From: Helicobacter cinaedi CCUG 18818 = ATCC BAA-847
GTDB taxonomy: Bacteria; Campylobacterota; Campylobacteria; Campylobacterales; Helicobacteraceae
DNA length: 58,794 nt
Assembly: GCF_000155475.1 (NCBI RefSeq)
Contig: NZ_DS990391.1
Span: 447,517 to 506,310 of the forward strand
Direction: 5' to 3'
Part shown: positions 8,589-15,858 of the stretch, one piece after another
How the letters are laid out: each line of letters starts with the position of its first letter
How positions within the stretch are numbered: position 1 is the stretch's first letter
The notes under the pieces: model-generated
Database searches by the model: none
What the model saw: only the letters and a program-made list of their open reading frames with translations
What the model was told of the DNA's origin: nothing
Translations under genes and position numbers: made by a program

Positions 8589-9518
8589 TTATGCTTTAAT
8601 TGAATCTAGACATTCTTTTAATGTCGCAAGATTGCTTATATTCCAAGTTGGGCGGGAACTTAGACGCTTATTTAGCCCACGCAACACATTGCCATTACCA
8701 AACTCAATAAACACATCAATGTGATCATTTAGCTTTGCAATACTTTGCTTATAATACACAGGCTGTGTAAGTTGCTTCCCTAAAAGCTCTTTTGCTTGGG
8801 CTTTTGTGTTATATGTTTCGAGTGTGGCATTTGAAAGGATAGGTGTGCTTAAATTTTCTTTCAAGCTCTTATCCAAAATCTCCATAAATGGCACAACCGC
8901 AGATTCTAATAAAGGACAATGACTTGCCACAGACATCGGCAAAAGCAAAGCTCTTTTTGCCCCAAGAGCTTTGATGTCCGCTTCACTTGCAGCTAAGTCA
9001 TCTTTACTTCCCGCTAGGACAATCTGCCCTTCGCCATTATAGTTCGCACACCAAATGCTTTTACCCTTATTTCGCGCTTCAGCACAAAAAGATTCTAATT
9101 TAGAATCTTCCACGCCCACAACGACCATCATACCGACATTTTTACCCTCACACGCCCTTGCCATAAGCTCACCTCTTTTTTGTGTGAGCTTAATACCTTG
9201 CGTGAAACTCATACCCTCACTTAGCACCACTGCACTCACTTCGCCCAAAGAATGTCCCAACGCCACGCTTGGCATAATGGGATATTCACTTTGTAAAATA
9301 TTATGTGCCACTGCACTCACAAGAAAAATGGCAGGTTGCGTGTATTGCGTGAGATTAAGCTTATCATTTTCTTCAAATAAAAGCGATTTCATATCTAAGC
9401 TTAACGCATCGGAAGCTTGCTCAAAAAGCTCTTTTGCGATAGCAAAATTATCATAGAGTTCCTTACCCATACCCACACTTTGTGAGCCTTGACCGGGAAA
9501 AATAAAAGCATAATTCAT
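8589..9518 (-). CDS. fabD: Malonyl-CoA:ACP transacylase FabD
   Basis: Loads malonate onto acyl carrier protein for fatty acid synthesis. Start at the internal ATG 9518 gives the standard N-terminus MNYAFIFPGQGSQSVGMG; an upstream ATG at 9587 would add 23 unrelated residues. The catalytic serine is Ser90 in ALGHSLGE, the arginine in QKRGELMARA holds malonate, and the His of the dyad lies in VASHCPLL. The family-typical end IEFGNGNVLRGLNKR is present. It is the first gene of a minus-strand run down to the pseudopilins. The gap to tRNA-Ser upstream is 193 bases and holds no other gene that I can see. Confidence 0.96.
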   Translation of the reverse strand: MNYAFIFPGQGSQSVGMGKELYDNFAIAKELFEQASDALSLDMKSLLFEENDKLNLTQYTQPAIFLVSAVAHNILQSEYPIMPSVALGHSLGEVSAVVLSEGMSFTQGIKLTQKRGELMARACEGKNVGMMVVVGVEDSKLESFCAEARNKGKSIWCANYNGEGQIVLAGSKDDLAASEADIKALGAKRALLLPMSVASHCPLLESAVVPFMEILDKSLKENLSTPILSNATLETYNTKAQAKELLGKQLTQPVYYKQSIAKLNDHIDVFIEFGNGNVLRGLNKRLSSRPTWNISNLATLKECLDSIKA

Positions 9519-9711
9519 CAAAATCCTTTGTGTAAATTGAGGGCTGATTGTAGCATTACTTTGCTTTATTTGTCTTTTGTGGCTCAAAAAGGAGATGAAA
9601 ATATCAAAAATTTTACATTTTTTATAAGGATTCTAGAATCTGCAATGAAGTTAGGCTGTGTTAAGGGTAGTTTTATGAAATTTTTCTTAGAATGTCGTTC
9701 TTTTTTGACAA

Positions 9712-9802
9712 GGATAGGTGGGTGAGTTGGCTGAAACCACATCCCTGCTAAGGATGCATAGCCGCAAGGTTATCGAGGGTTCGAATCCCTCCCTGTCCGC
9801 CA
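9712..9802 (+). tRNA. tRNA-Ser (anticodon GCT)
   Basis: A 91-base cloverleaf with encoded CCA. The acceptor GGATAGG pairs with CCTGTCC at 9792-9798, followed by discriminator G and CCA. The anticodon loop is CTGCTAA, giving GCT. A long variable arm (GCATAGCCGCAAGGTTATC region) and T-arm GAGGGTTCGAATCCCTC confirm a class II serine tRNA, reading AGC and AGU codons. It is isolated on the plus strand between fabD and the FtsL-like gene. Confidence 0.96.
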
Positions 9803-9851
9803 CTTGGCAGAATCTGCATTATCTCTTTTTAGCCTAGATTTTCTTACAGCT

Positions 9852-10217
9852 TTAAAACTCTTCTAAAATGATAAATTTATATCTCAAGCTCTCTAAATCG
9901 TGCTTTAATCGCTTATTTTCATCAAGCAACATATCGTGCTGGGTTTGTAAAAGGGCAATGTCCTTACTCAAATAATAAATGCTATTAGAAAGGTAAATCT
10001 TTGGCACACATACTACAAGCACCGCACACAAAATAAGCCCTGCTATTTTTAGCTCCCTTTTACCTAGCCCACTGCCCCGCGTCAAATCCGCAGAATCTGT
10101 GGATTCAAAAGATTCAAATAGCATATCCTTTTCTTCCTCGCTCACACGCATTTTTACAGAATCTGGCAGGATAATATCATTAAGATTTATGGGCTTGTCT
10201 CTATTATAGTCATTCAT
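9852..10217 (-). CDS. FtsL-like bitopic coiled-coil protein
   Basis: A 121-residue protein I do not recognise by sequence but whose architecture fits the division protein FtsL: a charged cytoplasmic tail (1-72), a single membrane helix (about 73-92, KIAGLILCAVLVVCVPKIYL) and a periplasmic leucine-zipper-like coil (SKDIALLQTQHDMLLDENKRLKHDLESLRYKFIILEEF). It overlaps rsmH by 4 bases and follows it directly, exactly where ftsL lies in division clusters of many bacteria. FtsL is notoriously divergent and often unannotated. The unusually long, serine-rich cytoplasmic tail is an oddity. The assignment is inference from topology and context. Confidence 0.55.
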   Translation of the reverse strand: MNDYNRDKPINLNDIILPDSVKMRVSEEEKDMLFESFESTDSADLTRGSGLGKRELKIAGLILCAVLVVCVPKIYLSNSIYYLSKDIALLQTQHDMLLDENKRLKHDLESLRYKFIILEEF

Positions 10218-11149
10218 ATCTTTGCTCCTAGTTGAAAAATTCTTAGTTTCGCACTGCGGGAGCGTTTATTTTGAATAATTTCAGTTTCACTTGGCAAAAT
10301 GGGCTTTTTAGTGAGAATGCTCCCTAAAGCATTATTATTCCCACACTCACATTTTAAGGCATTTTCTCCGCATTTACAGCTTTTTGCCCATTGCTTAAAA
10401 GTTTGTTTGATGATTCTATCTTCAAGTGAGTGAAAAGAGATAATAGCCACTTTGCAATCATACAACACACCATTTATAAAGGCAGATTCTATACTTTGAA
10501 GTAAAGTTTGTAGCTGTTCTAGCTCACCATTAACCTCAATGCGCAATGCTTGAAATGCCAAAGTCGCAGGGTGAATCCCACCAATGCGTGGAAAATGCCT
10601 TTCAATCAACTCACTTAACTCCAAAGCACTCTCAAATGGCTTTTTCTCACGGGTAGAAACAATAAGCTCTGTGAGTTTCTTGCTTTGCCGTATCTCGCCA
10701 TAGATTCTAAAAATCTCTTCCAAACGCATTGCGGAATAGGTGTTTATAACCTTAGCAGCATTAAGATTCTGCGTAGAATCCATACGCATATCAAGGTTAT
10801 TTGAAGTAAAGCTAAAGCCCCTGTGCTTATCATCAAGTTGCATAGAGCTTACCCCAATATCAGCCAAAATCCCTCTCACCCGTGCTAATTGCTCATTGCC
10901 AAGTGAATCTAGAGCGTTAGCAAAGGCACAATGCTGAATATGCAAGCGTGAAGCATAAGGGGCTAGACGCTGCTTTGCTAAAGACAGAGCACTTTCATCT
11001 CTATCAAAAGCATAGATATGTATGTTTGGGTTTTGCTCTAATAAACTAAGTGTATGTCCCCCATAACCCAAAGTGCAGTCAATAACCGCCCCACTCTCTA
11101 GATTCAGTGCTTCTAGCACTTCATTTTTTAAAACAGAAAAATGCTTCAT
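10214..11149 (-). CDS. rsmH: 16S rRNA (cytosine1402-N4)-methyltransferase RsmH (MraW)
   Basis: Methylates N4 of C1402 in the P site region of 16S rRNA. The 311 residues begin MKHFSVLKNEVLEALNL, then the SAM-binding loop VIDCTLGYGGHTLSLL and acidic FDRDESAL, then ILADIGVSSMQLDDKHRGFSF, and near the end IISFHSLEDRIIKQTF followed by a cysteine-rich insert CKCGENALKCECG. Family C-terminus NKRSRSAKLRIFQ is present. The FtsL-like gene overlaps its stop, as in division clusters. Upstream is the PilO-like gene on the same strand, 14 bases away. Confidence 0.95.
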   Translation of the reverse strand: MKHFSVLKNEVLEALNLESGAVIDCTLGYGGHTLSLLEQNPNIHIYAFDRDESALSLAKQRLAPYASRLHIQHCAFANALDSLGNEQLARVRGILADIGVSSMQLDDKHRGFSFTSNNLDMRMDSTQNLNAAKVINTYSAMRLEEIFRIYGEIRQSKKLTELIVSTREKKPFESALELSELIERHFPRIGGIHPATLAFQALRIEVNGELEQLQTLLQSIESAFINGVLYDCKVAIISFHSLEDRIIKQTFKQWAKSCKCGENALKCECGNNNALGSILTKKPILPSETEIIQNKRSRSAKLRIFQLGAKI

Positions 11150-11163
11150 ATAGATTCTAGATT

Positions 11164-11745
11164 CTAAGGCTTAAAGGAATCAAAGCGGAGATTATTATCA
11201 AGAATGATTTGATGTTCTTTGTAAGCGGAGTTTTTAAGGCTTATCATCATCACAAAATAGATTTGTTTGCTTTTTTCATCAAATTCCATTTTTAATGGCA
11301 ACTCAACTTTTGCAAAATAAGGTATCGTATTTGTCCAAACAATAAACTCTTCAATACTTTGAACAGAATACGCATAACCCTTAACCTGATAGCGTGTATC
11401 AAAAATATCAAGCTCTTTTGTATTGCTGATAGCCTTAACTTCAAGGGCATTAAAATGTCCTTGCAAAAGCTCTTGGAGCTTAAGCTCATCACCCTTATTA
11501 TGAATGGCTGATAGGATATTGTAATTTTGCACCACAAGGGTTTTGAGCTGGGATTCTATAGCTTGATAGTCTTTGTTAATTTGATTAAAAGCAATTTTTG
11601 ATTTTTTGGCCTCAAGGGCTTGTTTTTTATATTCTTCAATTTGTGGCAAAAGAAACTTAGCAATACCAAACACGCACACAGACACAAAAATCAAAAACCA
11701 CACAAAGTTTTTTATTGCATAATCTGTGTTAAAGTCATTATTCAT
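11164..11745 (-). CDS. PilO-like inner membrane protein
   Basis: A 193-residue bitopic protein: short cytoplasmic tail, one membrane helix (about 13-32), a coiled coil (IEEYKKQALEAKKSKIAFNQINKDYQAIESQLKTL) and a C-terminal alpha/beta domain (YQVKGYAYSVQSIEEFIVWTNTIPYFAKVELPLKMEFDEKSKQIYFVMMISLK). This is PilO architecture. It follows the PilN-like and PilM-like genes with overlaps, giving the order pilM-pilN-pilO of alignment subcomplexes. Near the same neighbours (DUF374, miaB) H. pylori has comparable genes, which recent work, as I recall it, places in the cage of the flagellar motor. A role in competence is the alternative. Confidence 0.6.
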   Translation of the reverse strand: MNNDFNTDYAIKNFVWFLIFVSVCVFGIAKFLLPQIEEYKKQALEAKKSKIAFNQINKDYQAIESQLKTLVVQNYNILSAIHNKGDELKLQELLQGHFNALEVKAISNTKELDIFDTRYQVKGYAYSVQSIEEFIVWTNTIPYFAKVELPLKMEFDEKSKQIYFVMMISLKNSAYKEHQIILDNNLRFDSFKP

Positions 11746-12286
11746 TACTCATATCCTTATCTTCCACATTGAGTGGTTTTAGGGCAGGGTGAGTTTTGCT
11801 CACTGATACAAAGTTAAACCACCCGCTTGTAAGAGGATAAAACTCTACCCTTGTTTGTGTGAAAACAGCTCTTAATGGGGCTTCAAGCAGGAATTTATAC
11901 ACTTCTTTTGATGGTGTTAAACCACGCATTGTTAGGGTATTGTAATTTAGCTCAAGGCTTCTTATTGTGATTTGATCAGGGATAAGCTTTAAAAGGTTTG
12001 ACACACCATCTTTTAACGCCTGATTCTGTGCTTGAATCTCCGCCCCAAGCTTAATCTCATAGTCTAATCGCTCTATATAATCCTTTACAACAATTGCCTT
12101 TAACTTTACACTTTGAATATCTTGCTTAATACTTGCTTGCTCATTGATTTTGGCGACACTCTGCTTTTCAAGCACTTTTGCAAAAGCCAAAATACATATA
12201 AATGCCAATACACTATAAAAAATCCAAATTTTCGTATAGCGTTTAAGAATGCTCTTTGGTTTTGGCTGGATAAAACTATATGCCAT
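11738..12286 (-). CDS. PilN-like inner membrane protein
   Basis: A 182-residue bitopic protein: basic cytoplasmic tail MAYSFIQPKPKSILKRYTK, one membrane helix (about 20-38), a coil rich in glutamine and lysine (VLEKQSVAKINEQASIKQDIQ), and a C-terminal fold with IPDQITIRSLELNYNTLTMRGLTPSKEVYKFLLEAPLRAVF, the same layout as the PilN/GspL periplasmic domain (a strand with TIRSLxL...TMRG). Its 3' end overlaps the PilO-like gene by 8 bases and its start is 3 bases from the PilM-like stop, so the three are translated together. Sequence identity to known PilN is too low to judge by eye. Confidence 0.6.
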   Translation of the reverse strand: MAYSFIQPKPKSILKRYTKIWIFYSVLAFICILAFAKVLEKQSVAKINEQASIKQDIQSVKLKAIVVKDYIERLDYEIKLGAEIQAQNQALKDGVSNLLKLIPDQITIRSLELNYNTLTMRGLTPSKEVYKFLLEAPLRAVFTQTRVEFYPLTSGWFNFVSVSKTHPALKPLNVEDKDMSNE

Positions 12287-12289
12287 TTT

Positions 12290-13315
12290 CTACCCTTGAG
12301 TGCCGCTAAGCTCGGCTTGTGCTAGGGCGATTAAGGCTTCTGGGATATTTAACGCCCTAACCTCAATATCAAGCATCAACGCATTACGCAAATGCTCAAC
12401 AGCTTGTTCTGTAATGCCATAGGTATCTAAAATCACAATAGATTCTATAAATTGTGTGCTTGCATAAATGGGATTGCTATAAAACTCATTAATGGAGTTT
12501 TTTAGAATCTCAGCCGCATTTGAAGCACGAGCCAAGTCTCTTAAGCCCTCTAAGCGAGAGATTTCCATCTCTTGTTGCTCTTGCGTATCCACTTCTTGTG
12601 GAGCAAACTCTTTTCTAATAAGCTCCGCGTCCAAGTCCTCTAGCTCACCAATTTCATTCAGCTCATCAAGAGAGCCAAGGATAGAATCTAGACTGCTTAT
12701 TTCCTGTAAAGAATGCACCTCAACCGCAGAGAGACTTTCATCTTCGCTTTGTTCTAGCTCCCCACCCATCATAAAAAAGCCACCAAAATATACACCCTTT
12801 TTATCCGCAACAAAAAGTGTAATACTCGCTCTCTCTTGTAAGACATAAAGTTTGAGTTTTGAACTTAGCCTTGTCTTAATATGCTCATACACAAGCACAA
12901 AAGGAGAAAAAAGATAATCTAGCCCTAACGCACGGATATACTTCACGCGATTTTCATCAACCGCAAGCTGTTGGATATAAAAAAGCCATTGATTTGGCAT
13001 TTCAACAATCCGTGAAGTTTTTGCATTTACGCCAAATTTGATTAAATCACCCTTTTTTGCACAATTTGCCAAGCCTTGATTGTAAGTCTTACTCATCGCA
13101 CTAAGATAGGTAAAAGGATACCTACGCTTATAGCTTTTAATCAGCTTTGCCACCTCCATAGGTAGCTCTTTATCTACGATTTTATAATCCTTGCTTATGG
13201 TGCTTTTTATGCGTTTATTTTTCATCACAACAATCTTGAGTGAGCAGACTTTTGCGTCTAGATTCACGCCAATAAGCACGGTAGAAAAGAATGGTTTCAG
13301 TAGAAAATTTAACAA
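12290..13315 (-). CDS. PilM-like protein (actin-like fold expected), first gene of the PilM/N/O set
   Basis: A 341-residue mainly soluble protein, called PilM-like from its position before PilN- and PilO-like genes. A short beta-rich start (VLIGVNLDAKVCSLKIVVMKNKRIKS) resembles the first strand set of actin-like folds. There is a second acidic stretch (about 195-255, EQSEDESLSAVEVHSLQEISSL) without equivalent in classical PilM. The start is TTG at 13315, supported by GGAG nine bases before it. The next ATGs lie further in and lack ribosome binding sites. The absence of obvious ATP-binding motifs makes this the weakest assignment of the set. Confidence 0.5.
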   Translation of the reverse strand: MLNFLLKPFFSTVLIGVNLDAKVCSLKIVVMKNKRIKSTISKDYKIVDKELPMEVAKLIKSYKRRYPFTYLSAMSKTYNQGLANCAKKGDLIKFGVNAKTSRIVEMPNQWLFYIQQLAVDENRVKYIRALGLDYLFSPFVLVYEHIKTRLSSKLKLYVLQERASITLFVADKKGVYFGGFFMMGGELEQSEDESLSAVEVHSLQEISSLDSILGSLDELNEIGELEDLDAELIRKEFAPQEVDTQEQQEMEISRLEGLRDLARASNAAEILKNSINEFYSNPIYASTQFIESIVILDTYGITEQAVEHLRNALMLDIEVRALNIPEALIALAQAELSGTQG

Positions 13316-13414
13316 CTTAGCAATCTCCGCAACATTTTAAACTCCACATTTTCAGGCTCACATTTTGAGTTATTGTAGCAAAACTTTAATGAAGTTTCCA
13401 AAATCAATAAGCAT

Positions 13415-14065
13415 TTAGAGTTCCTTTTCTAAATGTGAAAGAAGCAAAGCCTTTGCATCATCTAGATTCATATCTCTTGGCACGACAAAACCATCTAGGG
13501 CATAAAAGTCAATCCTTGAAAATGGCTTTGGAATCTTAAACTTATCCCAAGTCTTTAACTCCCAATACCGACTATACACCACACGCATAGGAATAATGCG
13601 TTTTTGCGTCTTTTGGCTCATTGCTATTACGCCATCGCCTATGCTGTGATATGGTCCCTTTGGTCCATCAGGGGCGATACCTATATCGTAGCCATTTCTA
13701 AGCAATTTAAGAGAATCTATAAGCACTTTTAGCCCACCTCGCGTTGTTGAGCCACGCAAAGGCTTGAGCTTAAAATACTCGCATAAACTCACCATTAATT
13801 GTGCATCAAAATGATGGGAAGCAATAATGTAAAATCCTTTATCACGCCCCTGCTGCATTTGTTTTCTTAGCTTTTTATACAAAAATGGTAGCATACAAAA
13901 TTCCCCGTGCCAAAATGCACCGATGATATTTTCACCACTTGTTTGTGGGCTAATAAAAAAGCGATGTCGGCTTAAAATATACAAAACCCACACAAGCACA
14001 AGCATCAACGGCGGAATAATTTTACCTAGAATCTTACGCTTTGTTTCGCGACTAATCACTGCCAT
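13415..14065 (-). CDS. DUF374 lysophospholipid acyltransferase-like protein
   Basis: A 216-residue protein with one N-terminal membrane segment (about 13-32) and the DUF374 pattern: ENIIGAFWHGEFCMLPF, then IIASHHFDAQLMVSLCEYF with the HxxxD-like catalytic pair, then PLRGSTTRGGLKVLIDSLKLL and GIAPDGPKGPYHSIGDGVIAMSQKT. These correspond to blocks I-III of glycerolipid acyltransferases. It probably transfers an acyl chain to a lipid or lipid A precursor at the inner membrane; the substrate is not deducible. It abuts miaB (one base apart), the same order as HP0270-HP0269 in H. pylori. Confidence 0.82.
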   Translation of the reverse strand: MAVISRETKRKILGKIIPPLMLVLVWVLYILSRHRFFISPQTSGENIIGAFWHGEFCMLPFLYKKLRKQMQQGRDKGFYIIASHHFDAQLMVSLCEYFKLKPLRGSTTRGGLKVLIDSLKLLRNGYDIGIAPDGPKGPYHSIGDGVIAMSQKTQKRIIPMRVVYSRYWELKTWDKFKIPKPFSRIDFYALDGFVVPRDMNLDDAKALLLSHLEKEL

Positions 14066-15424
14066 TTATACACTTTTATATACATTTGCTTGCAAGGCTT
14101 GTTCCAAACTTAGCTCTCTTACAAACTCCCCATACAGCCCACCGCCATCATTATGGGTAACCTTGACTTGAATAATTGAGCCAATGGGGCATTTTCTGCC
14201 TAGGATCTTTATAAGTTTATTTTGACTGCTCCGCCCCTCACTCCAAGTCTGCCCCTCATCATCGCGGTGATTTTCAATCAGCACCTCATAGATTGAGCCA
14301 ATTTCTTTTTGTGCCTTTTTTTGTAGAATCTGCTTATGGAGATTCTGTAATCGACTTAATCGCTCTTTAGCCACCTCTTGAGGCACAAGCATACTCTTAT
14401 CATAGCTATACGCACTTGTATGCGGACGCGGAGAATACACAAAACTATAAAGCGTATCAAATTCAACGATTGATAGCACCTCCATTGTGTCTTCAAAGTC
14501 TTGTTCAGATTCAGTGGGGAAGCCTACAATAATATCCGTGCCAATGCCAACATTTGGGAGCAGGGACTTAAGCTTTGCAATTCTGTCTAAATACCACTGC
14601 TTATCATAGCCGCGTCTCATCATTTTTAGAATCTGGCTTGAACCACTCTGCAAAGGAATATGTATGCCTTTAGCAATTTTTGGATTCCTAGCAAATTCTT
14701 CCAAAAACTCATCGTCCATATGCAAGGGATGCGGTGAAGTAAAGCGGATTCTATATAGCCCTTCAATCTCGCTTAAAGTCGCTAAAAGCTCTGTGAAGTT
14801 TGTCTTTTTATGCGGGGTAGAAAACCTTACGCCATAATGATTGACATTCTGCCCTAGCAAAAGCAACTCCTTTGCCCCATTTGCCACAAGCTTTTTAGCT
14901 TCATTTACAAGCAAATCTATGGGAATTGAAATCTCCTTGCCACGCGTGAAAGGCACGATGCAATAGCTACATTTTTTATCGCAGCCTATTGAGATATTAA
15001 GATGAGCTTTAATCCCCATATCTTGTGATGAAGCAAACACATAAGTGCTATCATCATAGTCTATATCTACCTCCACAGCTTTTGGACGATCAAGCACCTG
15101 CGTGATTTTAGAGACATTCCTAGCCCCAAGCACAAAATCAACACTAGGAGCTTTCTTAATAATCTCTTCGCCCAAATGACTAGCCGTGCAGCCGCAGATT
15201 CCTATCTTTGCGCCAGATTTTTTCTCCTTAGCAAACTGCCCAATTTCCGAAAATAGCTTTTTTTCAGGCTTTTCACGCACAGAGCAGGTGTTAATAAGGA
15301 TTAAATCCGCCTCTTTAGCATTATCAGTAAGTGTGTATTGCTTCTTTTCTTTCAATTCAGCAATGATATGTGCTGAATCTCGCTCATTCATCGCACAGCC
15401 CAAAGTTTGTATAAAAAGCTTCAT
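14066..15424 (-). CDS. miaB: tRNA-2-methylthio-N6-isopentenyladenosine-37 synthase MiaB
   Basis: A radical SAM methylthiotransferase that modifies i6A37 in tRNAs reading U-initial codons. The N-terminal UPF0004 domain carries cluster cysteines at Cys10 (TLGCAMNERD), Cys47 (NTCSVREK) and near 79 (GICGCTAS). The radical SAM motif is IGCDKKCSYCIVPFTRG near residue 150. Then come TDIIVGFPTESEQDFEDT and a C-terminal TRAM domain ending in VKVTHNDGGGLYGEF. The 452-residue length is normal. Upstream of it on the same strand is the HP0268-like gene, downstream the DUF374 gene: a conserved Helicobacter order. Confidence 0.95.
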   Translation of the reverse strand: MKLFIQTLGCAMNERDSAHIIAELKEKKQYTLTDNAKEADLILINTCSVREKPEKKLFSEIGQFAKEKKSGAKIGICGCTASHLGEEIIKKAPSVDFVLGARNVSKITQVLDRPKAVEVDIDYDDSTYVFASSQDMGIKAHLNISIGCDKKCSYCIVPFTRGKEISIPIDLLVNEAKKLVANGAKELLLLGQNVNHYGVRFSTPHKKTNFTELLATLSEIEGLYRIRFTSPHPLHMDDEFLEEFARNPKIAKGIHIPLQSGSSQILKMMRRGYDKQWYLDRIAKLKSLLPNVGIGTDIIVGFPTESEQDFEDTMEVLSIVEFDTLYSFVYSPRPHTSAYSYDKSMLVPQEVAKERLSRLQNLHKQILQKKAQKEIGSIYEVLIENHRDDEGQTWSEGRSSQNKLIKILGRKCPIGSIIQVKVTHNDGGGLYGEFVRELSLEQALQANVYKSV

Positions 15425-15456
15425 AAACTTAGTCTTTGATATATAGATTCTAAAAA

Positions 15457-15708
15457 TTACAAAATATGAAGCTCATAAATATAACTGCCCTCATCTAACG
15501 CATAACGCACTTCATTGAGATATGTGCTATGCCCCGCTTTTTGAAAAAATGCACACGCCTTTTGCATATCTTTATGGGAATTTTCCTTATCAAAATAAAA
15601 GATATTTTCCCCCTGCGTGAGTTTTTTAAGTATATCTTCACAGCTTATTTTCACCGCATTTGTCTTGTTTTTGGTATTGAGTGTGTTTTTAGCAAGTTTT
15701 AGCTCCAT
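15457..15708 (-). CDS. HP0268-like small nuclease-family protein
   Basis: An 83-residue protein starting MELKLAKNTLNTKNK at the ATG 15708, which has an AGGAG ribosome binding site. An upstream ATG at 15753 would add 15 residues and lacks support. The sequence closely follows H. pylori HP0268 as I remember it: FYFDKENSHKDMQKACAFF and GHSTYLNEVRYALDEGSYIYELHIL at the end. HP0268 has been described as a purine-specific ribonuclease with nicking activity, so a similar fold is likely. It precedes miaB as in H. pylori. Activity here is inference from the relative. Confidence 0.78.
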   Translation of the reverse strand: MELKLAKNTLNTKNKTNAVKISCEDILKKLTQGENIFYFDKENSHKDMQKACAFFQKAGHSTYLNEVRYALDEGSYIYELHIL

Positions 15709-15792
15709 TTGCTCTCCTTTATGTAGATATTGCAGATAAACAAAGGGTCGCATTATAAGTCAAAATCACTCATTGCTTGCTTAATTTAAGAT

Positions 15793-15818
15793 GATTCTAT
15801 GAAACTTCACATAGAATC
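15793..15818 (-). terminator. Hairpin behind the molybdenum reductase gene
   Basis: Nine-base arms GATTCTATG and CATAGAATC with an 8-base loop lie 41 bases beyond the reductase stop on the minus strand and end with the HP0268-like gene's upstream region. The arms again contain the AGATTCTA word core. No strong U-run is present. Confidence 0.4.
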
Positions 15819-15858
15819 TAAGCATACGCTGCCAAGATTCTATATTTGAGAAGAGGAT

